Positions 1 to 6,189 are shown, counted from the stretch's first letter. The stretch is 7,890 bases of DNA from Pseudomonadota bacterium (GCA_009924885.1 RFQS01000105.1:1-7890), one strand, 5' to 3'. Notes: generated from the letters alone by a model not told the origin. A program made the numbers and translations.

Positions 1-43
1 ATTTATCGTTAAGTTACTTGACATAAAAGTTTTAGATAAATTC

Positions 44-87
44 TGTAGAAAACTTTCTATTAAAATTACTCTGACAAGTTTTCTACA
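44..87. repeat. 12-bp perfect inverted repeat around the Pth-CysC stop codon
   Basis: TGTAGAAAACTT at 44-55 is repeated in inverted form as AAGTTTTCTACA at 76-87, with a 20-nt spacer. The right arm encodes the last residues of the fused Pth-CysC protein (the VENL part of its tail), and the stop codon lies in the spacer. In the minus-strand mRNA this would fold into a 12-bp hairpin at the 3' end. No clear T-run follows on either strand, so it is not a standard intrinsic terminator; it may be a weak terminator or a 3' stabilising hairpin. The remaining 43 bases to the window edge contain no gene that I can support. Confidence 0.5.
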
Positions 88-1250
88 TAGCCAAGTTCAA
101 TTAACTTGTTCAAAAGTTTTTCCACAGAATCGTTTATATTAGTCTCTTCCGTGTTAAGAGTTAGATCTGGATTTTCTGGAACATCGTAGGGATCACTTAT
201 TCCAGTAAAATTCTTAATTTCACCAGCTCTTGCTTTCTGGTATAATCCTTTCACATCTCTTTCCTCTACTTTTTCTAGACTGGCTTTTATAAAAACCTCT
301 AAGAAGTTTTTACTATAAGTTCTAGCTAATTCCCGAGCTTCTTTATAAGGAGCTATCACTGGTACTATAACTAAGACATTATGTTTAGATATTTTTCCTG
401 CTAGAAAGGCGATTCTTTGTATATTTGTAATCCTATCTTTTCTCTCAAAACCAAGATCTTTATTTAAATGCTCTCTAATCTCGTCTCCATCAAGCATTTC
501 TAAAGGAAAATCTTGATTATTTTTTGAAAGCTTTCCTGTTAGTGCGTTTGCGATAGTACTTTTACCAGAGCCAGATAGACCAGTTAACCAGAGAGTAAGA
601 CCTTTTTTCAGTTTATATTTCATTTTCTTTTTTAGTTTAACATTGGAATTCATGTTCTGATCTTTACTCGGACTCTGTATTTTATCTAAAGGCTTATTTA
701 GCCATTGATTTAAAACGTAGTCACAGTCTGAAAATATATTGGTGAGTGATTCTATTTCTTCTTTTTTAAACTTACTTAAAACATAATTAGCCCTTTCATC
801 TCCTTGGGGATTAGGTCCTATGCCTATTCTAATTCTAGAAAAGTTTTTATTACCTAGCTTACTTATAATATCTGCGACACCATTGTTACCAGCAGCACTT
901 TTACCGAATGAGAATTTGACTGTCTTAAAATCTAAACTTAGTTCATCATGAACAACCAAAATATTTTCAGGTTTAATTTTGTAAAAACTACAGAATTTTT
1001 GGACACATGAACCAGAAAGATTCATATAAGTTAAAGGCTTAACTAGAATAATGCCTTCACCGATACTTTTGTTAAATATTTTCTTCTGAGTATTTTCATT
1101 GATTTCGCAGCATAAAGCTTGAAATTTTTTATCCTGTTTAAAATCTAAAGAATATTTTTTAGTTAAATAGTCTAAATACTCAAAACCTATGTTATGCCTA
1201 GTGGATTTATATTTATCCTCAGGATTTCCTAGCCCAATAATTAATTTCAC
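66..1250 (-). CDS. Peptidyl-tRNA hydrolase fused to adenylylsulfate (APS) kinase, Pth-CysC
   Basis: One 394-residue frame holds two complete cytoplasmic enzymes. Residues 1-190 are peptidyl-tRNA hydrolase, which frees peptides from drop-off peptidyl-tRNA: GLGNP (N9), TRHNIGF (catalytic H19), KPLTYMNLSG (N77), HDELSLD (D102) and RIGIGP are present. The usual AGHNG loop reads AGNNG, so the tRNA-contacting His (E. coli H113) is Asn122 while the following Asn is kept. Residues 217-390 are APS kinase, which makes PAPS from APS and ATP: P-loop GLSGSGKST (224-232), LDGDEIR, DLGFERKDR, IAPYKEAR, RDVKGLYQKARAG and NFTGISDPYD. The family's SPY motif reads APY, a variant I recall from sulfurylase-fused forms. 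The linker (about 191-215) is Lys-rich, with Met200 and Met210, but neither has a Shine-Dalgarno, so a true fusion is favoured over coupled genes. The start is GTG, chosen because the family begins MKLIxGLGNP; an in-frame stop lies about 30 nt upstream. No other sulfur gene is in view. Confidence 0.93.
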   Translation of the reverse strand: MKLIIGLGNPEDKYKSTRHNIGFEYLDYLTKKYSLDFKQDKKFQALCCEINENTQKKIFNKSIGEGIILVKPLTYMNLSGSCVQKFCSFYKIKPENILVVHDELSLDFKTVKFSFGKSAAGNNGVADIISKLGNKNFSRIRIGIGPNPQGDERANYVLSKFKKEEIESLTNIFSDCDYVLNQWLNKPLDKIQSPSKDQNMNSNVKLKKKMKYKLKKGLTLWLTGLSGSGKSTIANALTGKLSKNNQDFPLEMLDGDEIREHLNKDLGFERKDRITNIQRIAFLAGKISKHNVLVIVPVIAPYKEARELARTYSKNFLEVFIKASLEKVEERDVKGLYQKARAGEIKNFTGISDPYDVPENPDLTLNTEETNINDSVEKLLNKLIELGYVENLSE

Positions 1251-1256
1251 ACCTGA

Positions 1257-1287
1257 ATTATAACTAGTAAATGCCTTTTTTTATCAA
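1257..1287 (-). promoter_or_regulatory. Sigma70-type promoter for pth-cysC
   Basis: Read on the minus strand, a perfect -10 TATAAT (1262-1257) lies 19 nt downstream of TTGATA (1287-1282). The -10 ends only six bases before the GTG start, so transcription would begin at or next to the start codon, giving a leaderless or nearly leaderless mRNA. This agrees with the lack of a Shine-Dalgarno there. The spacing is slightly long, and the assignment rests on motif matching only. Confidence 0.5.
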
Positions 1288-1296
1288 AATTAGGAC

Positions 1297-1326
1297 TTTG
1301 GTTCGTTTCCCAATGTAGAATAAAAT
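1297..1326 (+). promoter_or_regulatory. Tentative promoter for the 1334 mini-gene and the PstS-like gene
   Basis: TTTGGT (1297-1302) and TAAAAT (1321-1326) are separated by 18 nt. The predicted start of transcription falls immediately before the ATG at 1334, again pointing to a nearly leaderless transcript; no Shine-Dalgarno precedes that ATG. An overlapping alternative -10 is TAGAAT at 1316-1321. It lies back-to-back with the pth-cysC promoter. Confidence 0.35.
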
Positions 1327-1333
1327 CTTAAGT

Positions 1334-1453
1334 ATGGATGGTGAAGATAGAGAGCTTGTATCTACTCTTGTCGAAGAGATTTTTGGAAGATCGGTTACGG
1401 AGGAGACTCTGAACCTTATTTATGCTTTAATAATGAAAAATTTAGATTCATAG
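1334..1453 (+). CDS. Small acidic protein of 39 residues, unknown function
   Basis: A 39-codon frame begins MDGEDRELVSTLVEEIFGRS and ends KNLDS at TAG. It is acidic and looks helical, with a hydrophobic second half (LNLIYALIM) that could pack as an amphipathic helix; there is no signal peptide or recognisable domain. It lies in the same reading frame as the PstS-like gene, separated only by two tandem TAG codons, and the downstream ATG follows directly. Neither gene has a Shine-Dalgarno, so the mini-gene may feed ribosomes into its neighbour by termination and re-initiation. TAG is a genuine stop elsewhere in the window (the PstS-like and peroxiredoxin genes end with it), so read-through is not assumed. 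It could instead be a degraded N-terminus of the downstream protein. I do not recognise a family. Confidence 0.5.
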   Translation: MDGEDRELVSTLVEEIFGRSVTEETLNLIYALIMKNLDS

Positions 1454-1456
1454 TAG

Positions 1457-2905
1457 ATGCCACTGTCAGAAAACGAAATTAAAAAAAAGATAGTACTGTC
1501 CTTACTGGATTTCTCTACTCACACGGATTTATATTCTGATGATGAAGTTAGCCCTTCAAGCAAAAAAGAAATGCTAGCTATAGCTCTTGAAGTAAATAAG
1601 CTAATTAAAAATCTTTCACTACCTAATAATGAAATGGAGTTATATAAGCAGGGTAATTATATAAAACCTAGAAATAAAAATTATTTAAGAGTAAAACGAG
1701 CTGCTGAGCTTGTTTTCTTTTATAAAGCTGATTTAAATGTTATATCTATGGATTTAGGTGTAAGCATTTCAGAAGCTAGTGAACTATCTGATGTGGCTAT
1801 TGAATATATTTCTGATAATTTAAAGTTAAATGATTTTACTAAAAGTTTAATTAGTGATAAACCGATAAAACCCAAACAGTCTGGAACAAGGTCTCAGACA
1901 GCTACACAGCAGCCATTACCGCCACAAAGTAAGTCAATAGGATGCATGGCACCTATTTTATTTCTTGTTTTGTTAGGGTCGATAGGTTACATGATATACG
2001 ATAGATTCTTTATGAATAACGCGACCCAGCTCACATCACTTATGAATGAATATAGGTCTGATAATAGACAGTTAGCTTCTTTGTCCGTGGCTTCTAAATC
2101 GAAAGAGATAGTGATAAAAGGCTCTGGCGCGTTAATTAAAGTATTCGAAGATTATAAAACTGGTTTTAGAATTGATAATCCAGGACTTAATCTTAATCTT
2201 CAAGTAACAGATTCTACTGTTGCGATTAATGATTTAATTGATGGAAAAATTGATGTCGCTTCTTGTTCGAGAATACCTACAGTTGCAGAAAGAAAGAAAG
2301 CAGTAAAACTTTCTAATAAAGAACTTGTTGATCATAAAATAGCCTTTGATGTTGTGGTCGTCATAGTAAATAAAGCTAATCCGATAGAAGTATTATCAGT
2401 AGAGGATCTTCAGAAGATTTATTCGAAAGAAGCTATTAGATGGAGAGATTTTCAAGGCTTTGATGCTCCTATTAAAAAATACTCTAAAACTTTTGAACAC
2501 GGTACGGTTAGTTTCTTTAAAGAGAGAGTTCTTTATGGTGACGCCTTTTCTAATGATGTGACTCAGATTTATGATATTAAGCAGATTCTCGATTTAGTTG
2601 AAAATGATCCTAACGCTATTTCCTTTGCTAGCTTAAGTGATGTTAAAAACCGTAATGTGAAAATACTTAATATAGCTACGGTATTTGATGACAGAGGTGT
2701 TTCACCAGTTACTATAGATGTAAATGGTAATGTGAGTATTGCGGTTGATATGGTGAAACAGGGTCAGTATCCATTATCTAGATATCTTTATTTAGTTACT
2801 GCTGGTAAATTAACGACTAATGTAGCTAAGTTTATAGATTATATGAGAAGTGGAAGTGTGCAGTCTAAGCTGGATAAATATAGTTTAGTTAGTATTTATG
2901 ACTAG
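1457..2905 (+). CDS. Membrane-anchored PstS-like (PBP-like) substrate-binding protein with cytoplasmic N-terminal region
   Basis: This 482-residue protein has three parts. Residues 1-137 are predicted cytoplasmic and mostly helical; about 75-120 (RVKRAAELVFFYKADLNVIS and onward) could form a small helical bundle or HTH-like unit, but I do not recognise it. A polar Pro/Gln linker (138-160) leads to one membrane helix (161-181, APILFLVLLGSIGYMI), followed by YDRFF. Residues 217-480 resemble the phosphate-binding PstS/PBP-like fold: IKGSGAL (220-226) at the first ligand loop, INDLIDGKIDVASCSRIPT (257-275), VNKANPIEVLSVEDLQKIYS, HGTVSFFKE (348-356) where PstS has SGT, NAISFASLSDV, and YPLSRYLYLVT near the end. 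Ligand residues are only partly kept, so phosphate itself is uncertain; related domains also act as sensors or in adhesion. No permease genes (pstCAB) are nearby, which argues against an ordinary ABC transporter role. ATG 1457 has no Shine-Dalgarno and follows the mini-gene's TAGTAG directly. Confidence 0.85.
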   Translation: MPLSENEIKKKIVLSLLDFSTHTDLYSDDEVSPSSKKEMLAIALEVNKLIKNLSLPNNEMELYKQGNYIKPRNKNYLRVKRAAELVFFYKADLNVISMDLGVSISEASELSDVAIEYISDNLKLNDFTKSLISDKPIKPKQSGTRSQTATQQPLPPQSKSIGCMAPILFLVLLGSIGYMIYDRFFMNNATQLTSLMNEYRSDNRQLASLSVASKSKEIVIKGSGALIKVFEDYKTGFRIDNPGLNLNLQVTDSTVAINDLIDGKIDVASCSRIPTVAERKKAVKLSNKELVDHKIAFDVVVVIVNKANPIEVLSVEDLQKIYSKEAIRWRDFQGFDAPIKKYSKTFEHGTVSFFKERVLYGDAFSNDVTQIYDIKQILDLVENDPNAISFASLSDVKNRNVKILNIATVFDDRGVSPVTIDVNGNVSIAVDMVKQGQYPLSRYLYLVTAGKLTTNVAKFIDYMRSGSVQSKLDKYSLVSIYD

Positions 2906-2922
2906 TTTTTATTAGAGTAAGA

Positions 2923-3984
2923 TTAATTTAAATTACGAAACATCTCTAAAACAGCTTTCTCAGTATTTTCCCAGTCTAAACAGTCATCAGTAACGGAAAT
3001 ACCATATTTTAATTCTGTTAAATTTTCTGGAATAGCTTGGCTGCCACTATAAATATTTCCTTCTACCATAAAACCTACTACTGATTTATTTCCCAGATTT
3101 TTTTGGCGGGTTATTTCTTCTAATACAGCAGGCTGTTTATAAGGATCTTTACCAGAGTTAGCATGGTTACAGTCGATTATCATTTTAGTTTTTATCTTAG
3201 ACTTCTCTAACTCAGCCTCATATCCTTTAATATGTTGCTCACTATAATTAGGTCCACCATTGCCACCACGTAGAACTACGTGACAGTTTGGGTTTCCATT
3301 AGTATGAAAAACAGAAAGTTTACCATCTTCCTGATGGACACCTAGAAAACTATGAGGACTGATAGAAGACTTTATTGCATTAATAGCGACTGTAACATCT
3401 CCATTGGTGGCATTTTTAAAACCAACAGGCATAGAAAGCCCACTTGCCATTTCTCTATGTGTCTGAGATTCAGTAGTTCTAGCCCCAATAGCTGTCCAAG
3501 TGACGAAATCAGCGATATATTGAGGAACTAAAGGGTCTAACATTTCAGTCGCACACGGGACTCCCATCATGTTGATAGTTTTTAATATTCTTCTAGCAGT
3601 GCGCAGCCCCTCTTCGACATGGAAAGAACCATTTAGATGTGGATCATTAATTAAACCTTTCCAGCCAGTGGAAGTTCTGGGTTTTTCAAAATAGACTCGC
3701 ATAACGATTTCCATTTTGTCTTTAACCTGTTCTCTTAATTGGCTAATTTTTTCAGCGTAATGGTAAGCAAGCTCTTGATCATGGATAGAACAAGGTCCGA
3801 TAATGGCAAGTAGACGAGAATCCTCACCCTTGATAATTTTTTTTACGGCTTCACGACTTTGGTAAACGTGATCTGTTACAGTATCACCAGCTGGAATTTC
3901 CTCTCTGATTTGTTTTGGTGTTACCAACTCATCAATTCTTTCTATGTTGACATTGAATACTTTAGTTTTTTCTAAATTTTTCAT
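2923..3984 (-). CDS. aroG: 3-deoxy-7-phosphoheptulonate (DAHP) synthase, class I
   Basis: Condenses phosphoenolpyruvate with erythrose 4-phosphate to DAHP, the first step of the shikimate pathway, in the cytoplasm. The 353 residues match the AroF/G/H length (about 350). Visible motifs: GPCSIHD (63-69, metal ligand C65), [16 protein letters not shown] (R96, K101), [18 protein letters not shown] (R169), VGFKN (K190), HVVLRGG (R239), [11 protein letters not shown] (metal ligand H274), MVEGN (E308) and GISVTDDC (D333). All metal and substrate residues known from E. coli AroG have counterparts. The N-terminal extension (1-40) typical of feedback-regulated forms is present, but I cannot say whether Phe, Tyr or Trp inhibits it, so the symbol could equally be aroF or aroH. 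The start codon has a weak GGGA 7 nt upstream. The gene stands alone: it converges on the PstS-like gene across only 17 nt with no terminator, and diverges from the peroxiredoxin across 90 nt. No leader peptide or attenuator is visible. Confidence 0.96.
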   Translation of the reverse strand: MKNLEKTKVFNVNIERIDELVTPKQIREEIPAGDTVTDHVYQSREAVKKIIKGEDSRLLAIIGPCSIHDQELAYHYAEKISQLREQVKDKMEIVMRVYFEKPRTSTGWKGLINDPHLNGSFHVEEGLRTARRILKTINMMGVPCATEMLDPLVPQYIADFVTWTAIGARTTESQTHREMASGLSMPVGFKNATNGDVTVAINAIKSSISPHSFLGVHQEDGKLSVFHTNGNPNCHVVLRGGNGGPNYSEQHIKGYEAELEKSKIKTKMIIDCNHANSGKDPYKQPAVLEEITRQKNLGNKSVVGFMVEGNIYSGSQAIPENLTELKYGISVTDDCLDWENTEKAVLEMFRNLN

Positions 3985-4002
3985 TATGTAGTCCCAATAA
4001 TA

Positions 4003-4034
4003 ATTTTACGGTATTGTATAATTAATTTTGTCAT
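4003..4034 (-). promoter_or_regulatory. Weak candidate promoter for DAHP synthase
   Basis: On the minus strand, ATGACA (4034-4029) and TAAAAT (4008-4003) are separated by 20 nt, longer than ideal. Some promoter must lie in this 90-bp divergent gap, but the exact boxes are uncertain because the whole stretch is AT-rich. The candidate overlaps the peroxiredoxin promoter on the other strand, so the two genes could influence one another. Confidence 0.25.
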
Positions 4035-4043
4035 TTCTATACT
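4014..4043 (+). promoter_or_regulatory. Candidate promoter for the peroxiredoxin gene
   Basis: TTGTAT (4014-4019) and TATACT (4038-4043) are 18 nt apart, placing transcription start near 4050 and leaving a 25-nt leader that holds the strong ribosome site AAGGAGA just before the ATG at 4075. An alternative -35, TTGTCA (4028-4033), has only a poor -10 partner. I saw no convincing OxyR, PerR or Fur operator. Confidence 0.4.
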
Positions 4044-4074
4044 GGAAAAAGGATTAATTAAAAAAGGAGAAATT

Positions 4075-4677
4075 ATGGGAGTATTAGTTGGAAAACAAGC
4101 ACCTGAATTTACAGCACCTGCTGTAGTAAACGGAACAGAATTCAAAGAGATTAAATTAAGTGATTTTAAAGGTAAAAAGTATGTAGTACTTTTCTTTTAT
4201 CCTTTAGACTTCACATTTGTTTGTCCTACTGAATTACACGCGTTCCAAGCTAAATTAGCGGAATTTAATTCATTAGATACAGAAGTTATCGGAGTATCTG
4301 TGGATTCTAAATTCTCACATGCTGCTTGGTTAAACACAGATAAATCAGAAGGCGGAATTAAAGGCGTTAAGTACGCTGTAGTTTCTGATCTTAAAAAAGA
4401 AATTACTACTGCTTATGATGTTCTAGAACCTAATATGGGAGTAGCTTACAGAGGCTTATTCCTAATCGACAAAAATGGTATCGTTCAACACCAAGTAGTT
4501 AACAATCTTCCATTAGGTAGAAATATTGATGAGGCTATCCGCATGGTTAAAGCTCTTCAGTTCTTCGAGAAAAATGGTGAAGTTTGCCCAGCTAACTGGA
4601 ATGAAGGTGCTAAAGGCATGAAGCCTAACGAAGATGGTTTAAAAGAATTCTTTTCTAAAGAAGCTGCCCTCGCTTAG
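4075..4677 (+). CDS. Typical 2-Cys peroxiredoxin (AhpC/TSA family)
   Basis: Reduces hydrogen peroxide and organic peroxides in the cytoplasm using a thioredoxin- or AhpF-type electron donor (the donor is not encoded here). The 200-residue length is standard. The active site [16 protein letters not shown] carries the peroxidatic Cys50 with Thr47 and Pro43, and the supporting Arg is R126 (AYRGLFLID). The resolving Cys171 lies in [11 protein letters not shown], as in typical two-Cys enzymes that form obligate dimers. The tail ends LKEFFSKE, where over-oxidation-sensitive enzymes carry a YF motif, and the GG(L)G region reads GGIKG, so sensitivity to over-oxidation is ambiguous. The sequence style is closest to the Prx1/BAS1 branch rather than E. 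coli AhpC, and no ahpF follows. A strong GGAG ribosome site 7 nt upstream fixes the start. The gene has its own promoter and a strong terminator, so it is monocistronic. Confidence 0.97.
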   Translation: MGVLVGKQAPEFTAPAVVNGTEFKEIKLSDFKGKKYVVLFFYPLDFTFVCPTELHAFQAKLAEFNSLDTEVIGVSVDSKFSHAAWLNTDKSEGGIKGVKYAVVSDLKKEITTAYDVLEPNMGVAYRGLFLIDKNGIVQHQVVNNLPLGRNIDEAIRMVKALQFFEKNGEVCPANWNEGAKGMKPNEDGLKEFFSKEAALA

Positions 4678-4691
4678 TTCTTAGCTTAATA

Positions 4692-4740
4692 AAACAAAAA
4701 AGATCCCTGTTATTTAAAGTAACAGGGATCTTTTTTGTTT
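4692..4740. terminator. Strong intrinsic terminator after the peroxiredoxin, potentially bidirectional
   Basis: A perfect 21-bp inverted repeat (4692-4712 with 4720-4740) encloses a 7-nt loop. The core stem is GATCCCTGTTA paired with TAACAGGGATC, flanked by an A-run on the left and a T-run (TTTTTT) on the right. It terminates plus-strand transcription from the peroxiredoxin gene. Because the A and T runs are complementary, it could also stop minus-strand transcripts, although no minus-strand gene needs it here. Confidence 0.93.
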
Positions 4741-4804
4741 GTAAAAAAGTAATCTTAATTTTCAAAATTTTTTAAACGCAAAGATACTCTTTTTTAAAGT
4801 CAAG

Positions 4805-4833
4805 TGATCAAAGGTTTCCTAGCAGAGTATAAT
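4805..4833 (+). promoter_or_regulatory. Promoter for the secreted-protein gene at 4861
   Basis: A perfect -10 TATAAT sits at 4828-4833; the best-spaced -35 (TGATCA, 4805-4810) is poor. Transcription would start near 4840, leaving a short leader with AGAGGA (4844-4849). This supports translation from ATG 4861 rather than the in-frame GTG at 4804, which would lie upstream of the transcription start. Confidence 0.5.
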
Positions 4834-4860
4834 TTTCCTTTAAAGAGGAAAAAATTTTAC

Positions 4861-5406
4861 ATGAAGTTAAAAATATTATTTGCTTTAGTATTTACTAGTT
4901 TCTTGATTCAGCCAGCTTTTGCTGCTGATAAAGGTATAGCAAAAGTAGGCCCCGTTTCTTTAAAGAGTGTTAGCAATAATGAAGGAGCAAGTTCTATTGC
5001 TGCTGCTTTAATTGGAGATACTTATCAGATCAGCTTGGGTGGAGCTGTTGGATTATCTTCTGGCGTAGTTTCAGTATACTTGCCTTCTGATACGGTGTTT
5101 ACGAAGGGACAAGAGTTTGATGTTACTAGTTCTGGAGATGAGGCAACAGGTTCAGCAAATATTCTTTTTTTAGTTCAGAAAACACAAATTAAAGGTAGCA
5201 GTGCTGTAATAACAGGGTACTCTACGGATAATGATAGTGAGGCAACGGGAAAGCTTAAAGTAGTGGCTTATAATGCAGAGACTAAAGAATTAAAAATCAC
5301 TTTATCTGCGAAAGTAGCTCCTTATATAAGAACTGTTAACTTAGCTGCTAAGACTATAACTAAACCAATTCAGGTTACAGCAAATATAGTTGTTACATTA
5401 CCTTGA
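4861..5406 (+). CDS. Small secreted protein of unknown function
   Basis: The 181-residue product starts with a textbook Sec signal peptide: MKLK, a hydrophobic core (ILFALVFTSFLI), then QPAFA with likely cleavage after residue 21, before ADKG. The mature part (about 160 residues) contains no cysteine and is rich in Ser, Thr, Val, Ala and Gly with alternating hydrophobic residues, suggesting an all-beta fold; examples are SGVVSVYLPSDTVF, ANILFLVQKTQIKG, GKLKVVAYNAETKELKITL and the C-terminal VTANIVVTLP. No lipobox, second membrane helix, sorting signal or known catalytic motif is visible. The frame extends upstream to a GTG at 4804, but ATG 4861 is preferred because it gives a clean signal peptide, has AGAGGA 11 nt upstream and follows a TATAAT box. 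It lies between a peroxiredoxin terminator and a superoxide dismutase promoter, so it appears to be its own unit; no terminator is evident in the 80 nt downstream. I do not recognise the family. Confidence 0.87.
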   Translation: MKLKILFALVFTSFLIQPAFAADKGIAKVGPVSLKSVSNNEGASSIAAALIGDTYQISLGGAVGLSSGVVSVYLPSDTVFTKGQEFDVTSSGDEATGSANILFLVQKTQIKGSSAVITGYSTDNDSEATGKLKVVAYNAETKELKITLSAKVAPYIRTVNLAAKTITKPIQVTANIVVTLP

Positions 5407-5448
5407 TATTGAGATTAGTATATTTTAGATTTAATAAGAGCTTTTATT

Positions 5449-5457
5449 TGCGATAAT
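5449..5457 (+). promoter_or_regulatory. Extended -10 promoter candidate for superoxide dismutase
   Basis: TGCGATAAT carries the TGn extension directly before a GATAAT -10 box (5452-5457). No good -35 is seen at the right distance, which extended -10 promoters tolerate. Transcription would start near 5464, leaving a leader of about 23 nt with AAGGAG (5476-5481). The gene could also be reached by read-through from the secreted-protein gene. Confidence 0.4.
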
Positions 5458-5486
5458 GTTCTAAGGAAGAAGATAAAGGAGATTTT

Positions 5487-6143
5487 ATGCCACATACATT
5501 ACCTAAATTACCTTGGGACATTGCTGCTCTTGAGCCGAATTATTTAAAAAGTACTATGGAATTCCATTATGGTAAGCACCATAACACATATGTAACTAAG
5601 CTAAATGCTGCTCTAGAAGGCACAGGACATGAGAATGTCGCTATTGAAGAGCTGTTAACAGGTTTAAAAACGAAAGACTTTCCAGCTGATAAAAGACAGG
5701 CTGTTATTAATCATGGTGGCGGTCATTATAACCATACCCTTTTCTGGAATATTCTTGGTCCTAATTCTACAGAAGAGCTCTCTGGCGAGTTAGCTGAGCA
5801 GATTAATAAAGATTTTGGTAGTTTCACTGAATTCAAAGAAAAATTTGCTACTAACGCTACGAATCTTTTCGGTAGTGGTTGGACTTGGTTAACTGTGAAA
5901 AAAGACGGATCTCTTCAAATAGAGAACACAGCTAATCAGGATAACTGCCTTATGGATTCAGATCGTAAGCCTATTATGGTTCTTGATGTTTGGGAACATG
6001 CTTACTATTTAGAGTATCAGAATTTACGTCCTAATTTTATTACAACATTCTGGAAAATGGTTAACTGGAAGCAAGTCGCAGAGTATTATGCTTTAGCGAA
6101 ATTAGGTAAAACTATTATTAATCTTGATACTGTAGCCGTCTAA
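5487..6143 (+). CDS. sodA: Superoxide dismutase, Fe/Mn family, Mn-type signature
   Basis: Converts superoxide to oxygen and hydrogen peroxide; no signal peptide is present, so it acts in the cytoplasm. Metal ligands are visible as H27 (EFHYGKHHNTYV), H83 (HYNHTLFW), D167 and H171 (LDVWEHAYYLEYQN). The second-sphere residues point to manganese: GGGHYNH (77-83), as in MnSOD, instead of AAQVWNH, and ENTANQD with Gln151 supplying the Mn-type glutamine. The N-terminal ALEP/EFHYGKHHNTYV part reads more like FeSOD, so a cambialistic enzyme is possible. Length (218) is slightly above the E. coli enzymes (193-206); the loop around 41-66 is of the longer type, and a short unstructured tail follows the final NWKQVAEYYALAK helix. 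ATG 5487 has AAGGAG 5 nt upstream. A terminator follows at 6190. Together with the upstream peroxiredoxin it forms a superoxide-to-peroxide-to-water defence pair. Confidence 0.97.
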   Translation: MPHTLPKLPWDIAALEPNYLKSTMEFHYGKHHNTYVTKLNAALEGTGHENVAIEELLTGLKTKDFPADKRQAVINHGGGHYNHTLFWNILGPNSTEELSGELAEQINKDFGSFTEFKEKFATNATNLFGSGWTWLTVKKDGSLQIENTANQDNCLMDSDRKPIMVLDVWEHAYYLEYQNLRPNFITTFWKMVNWKQVAEYYALAKLGKTIINLDTVAV

Positions 6144-6154
6144 TATCATTTTGG

Positions 6155-6174
6155 AAAATTCTTTATAGAATTTT
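6155..6174 (+). repeat. Small AT-rich hairpin after sodA
   Basis: AAAATTCT and AGAATTTT form an 8-bp stem around a TTAT loop, followed by TT. It lies 11 nt after the sodA stop, before the stronger terminator. It is weak because of its low GC content; it may be an accessory 3' structure or chance. Confidence 0.3.
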
Positions 6175-6189
6175 TTGGAAAAATATCTT

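Noticed and set aside
1..24. Minus-strand ATG at 24-22 opening a frame MSSNLTIN to the window edge, possibly the next gene after pth-cysC
   Set aside because: Only eight codons are visible and there is no Shine-Dalgarno or clear promoter box; too little to call a gene.
18..49. TTGACA at 18-23 as a plus-strand promoter
   Set aside because: No acceptable -10 at 16-19 nt spacing, and it would only transcribe antisense to pth-cysC.
1334..2905. Recoded genetic code (TAG as sense) joining the mini-gene to the PstS-like protein
   Set aside because: TAG ends both the PstS-like and peroxiredoxin genes at normal family lengths, and two tandem TAGs make simple recoding unlikely.
2924..2935. 12-bp palindrome TAATTTAAATTA at the end of the DAHP synthase gene
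   Set aside because: It is made only of A and T inside coding sequence and is weak as a hairpin; probably chance, and no T-run makes it a terminator.
3985..4074. PerR/Fur-like operator in the DAHP synthase-peroxiredoxin gap
   Set aside because: Only loose AT-rich similarity (TATAATTAAT); no convincing inverted repeat matching a known operator.
4804..4860. GTG 4804 as the start of the small secreted protein (19 residues longer)
   Set aside because: It would bury the signal peptide behind a charged extension and lies upstream of the TATAAT box; ATG 4861 is better supported.
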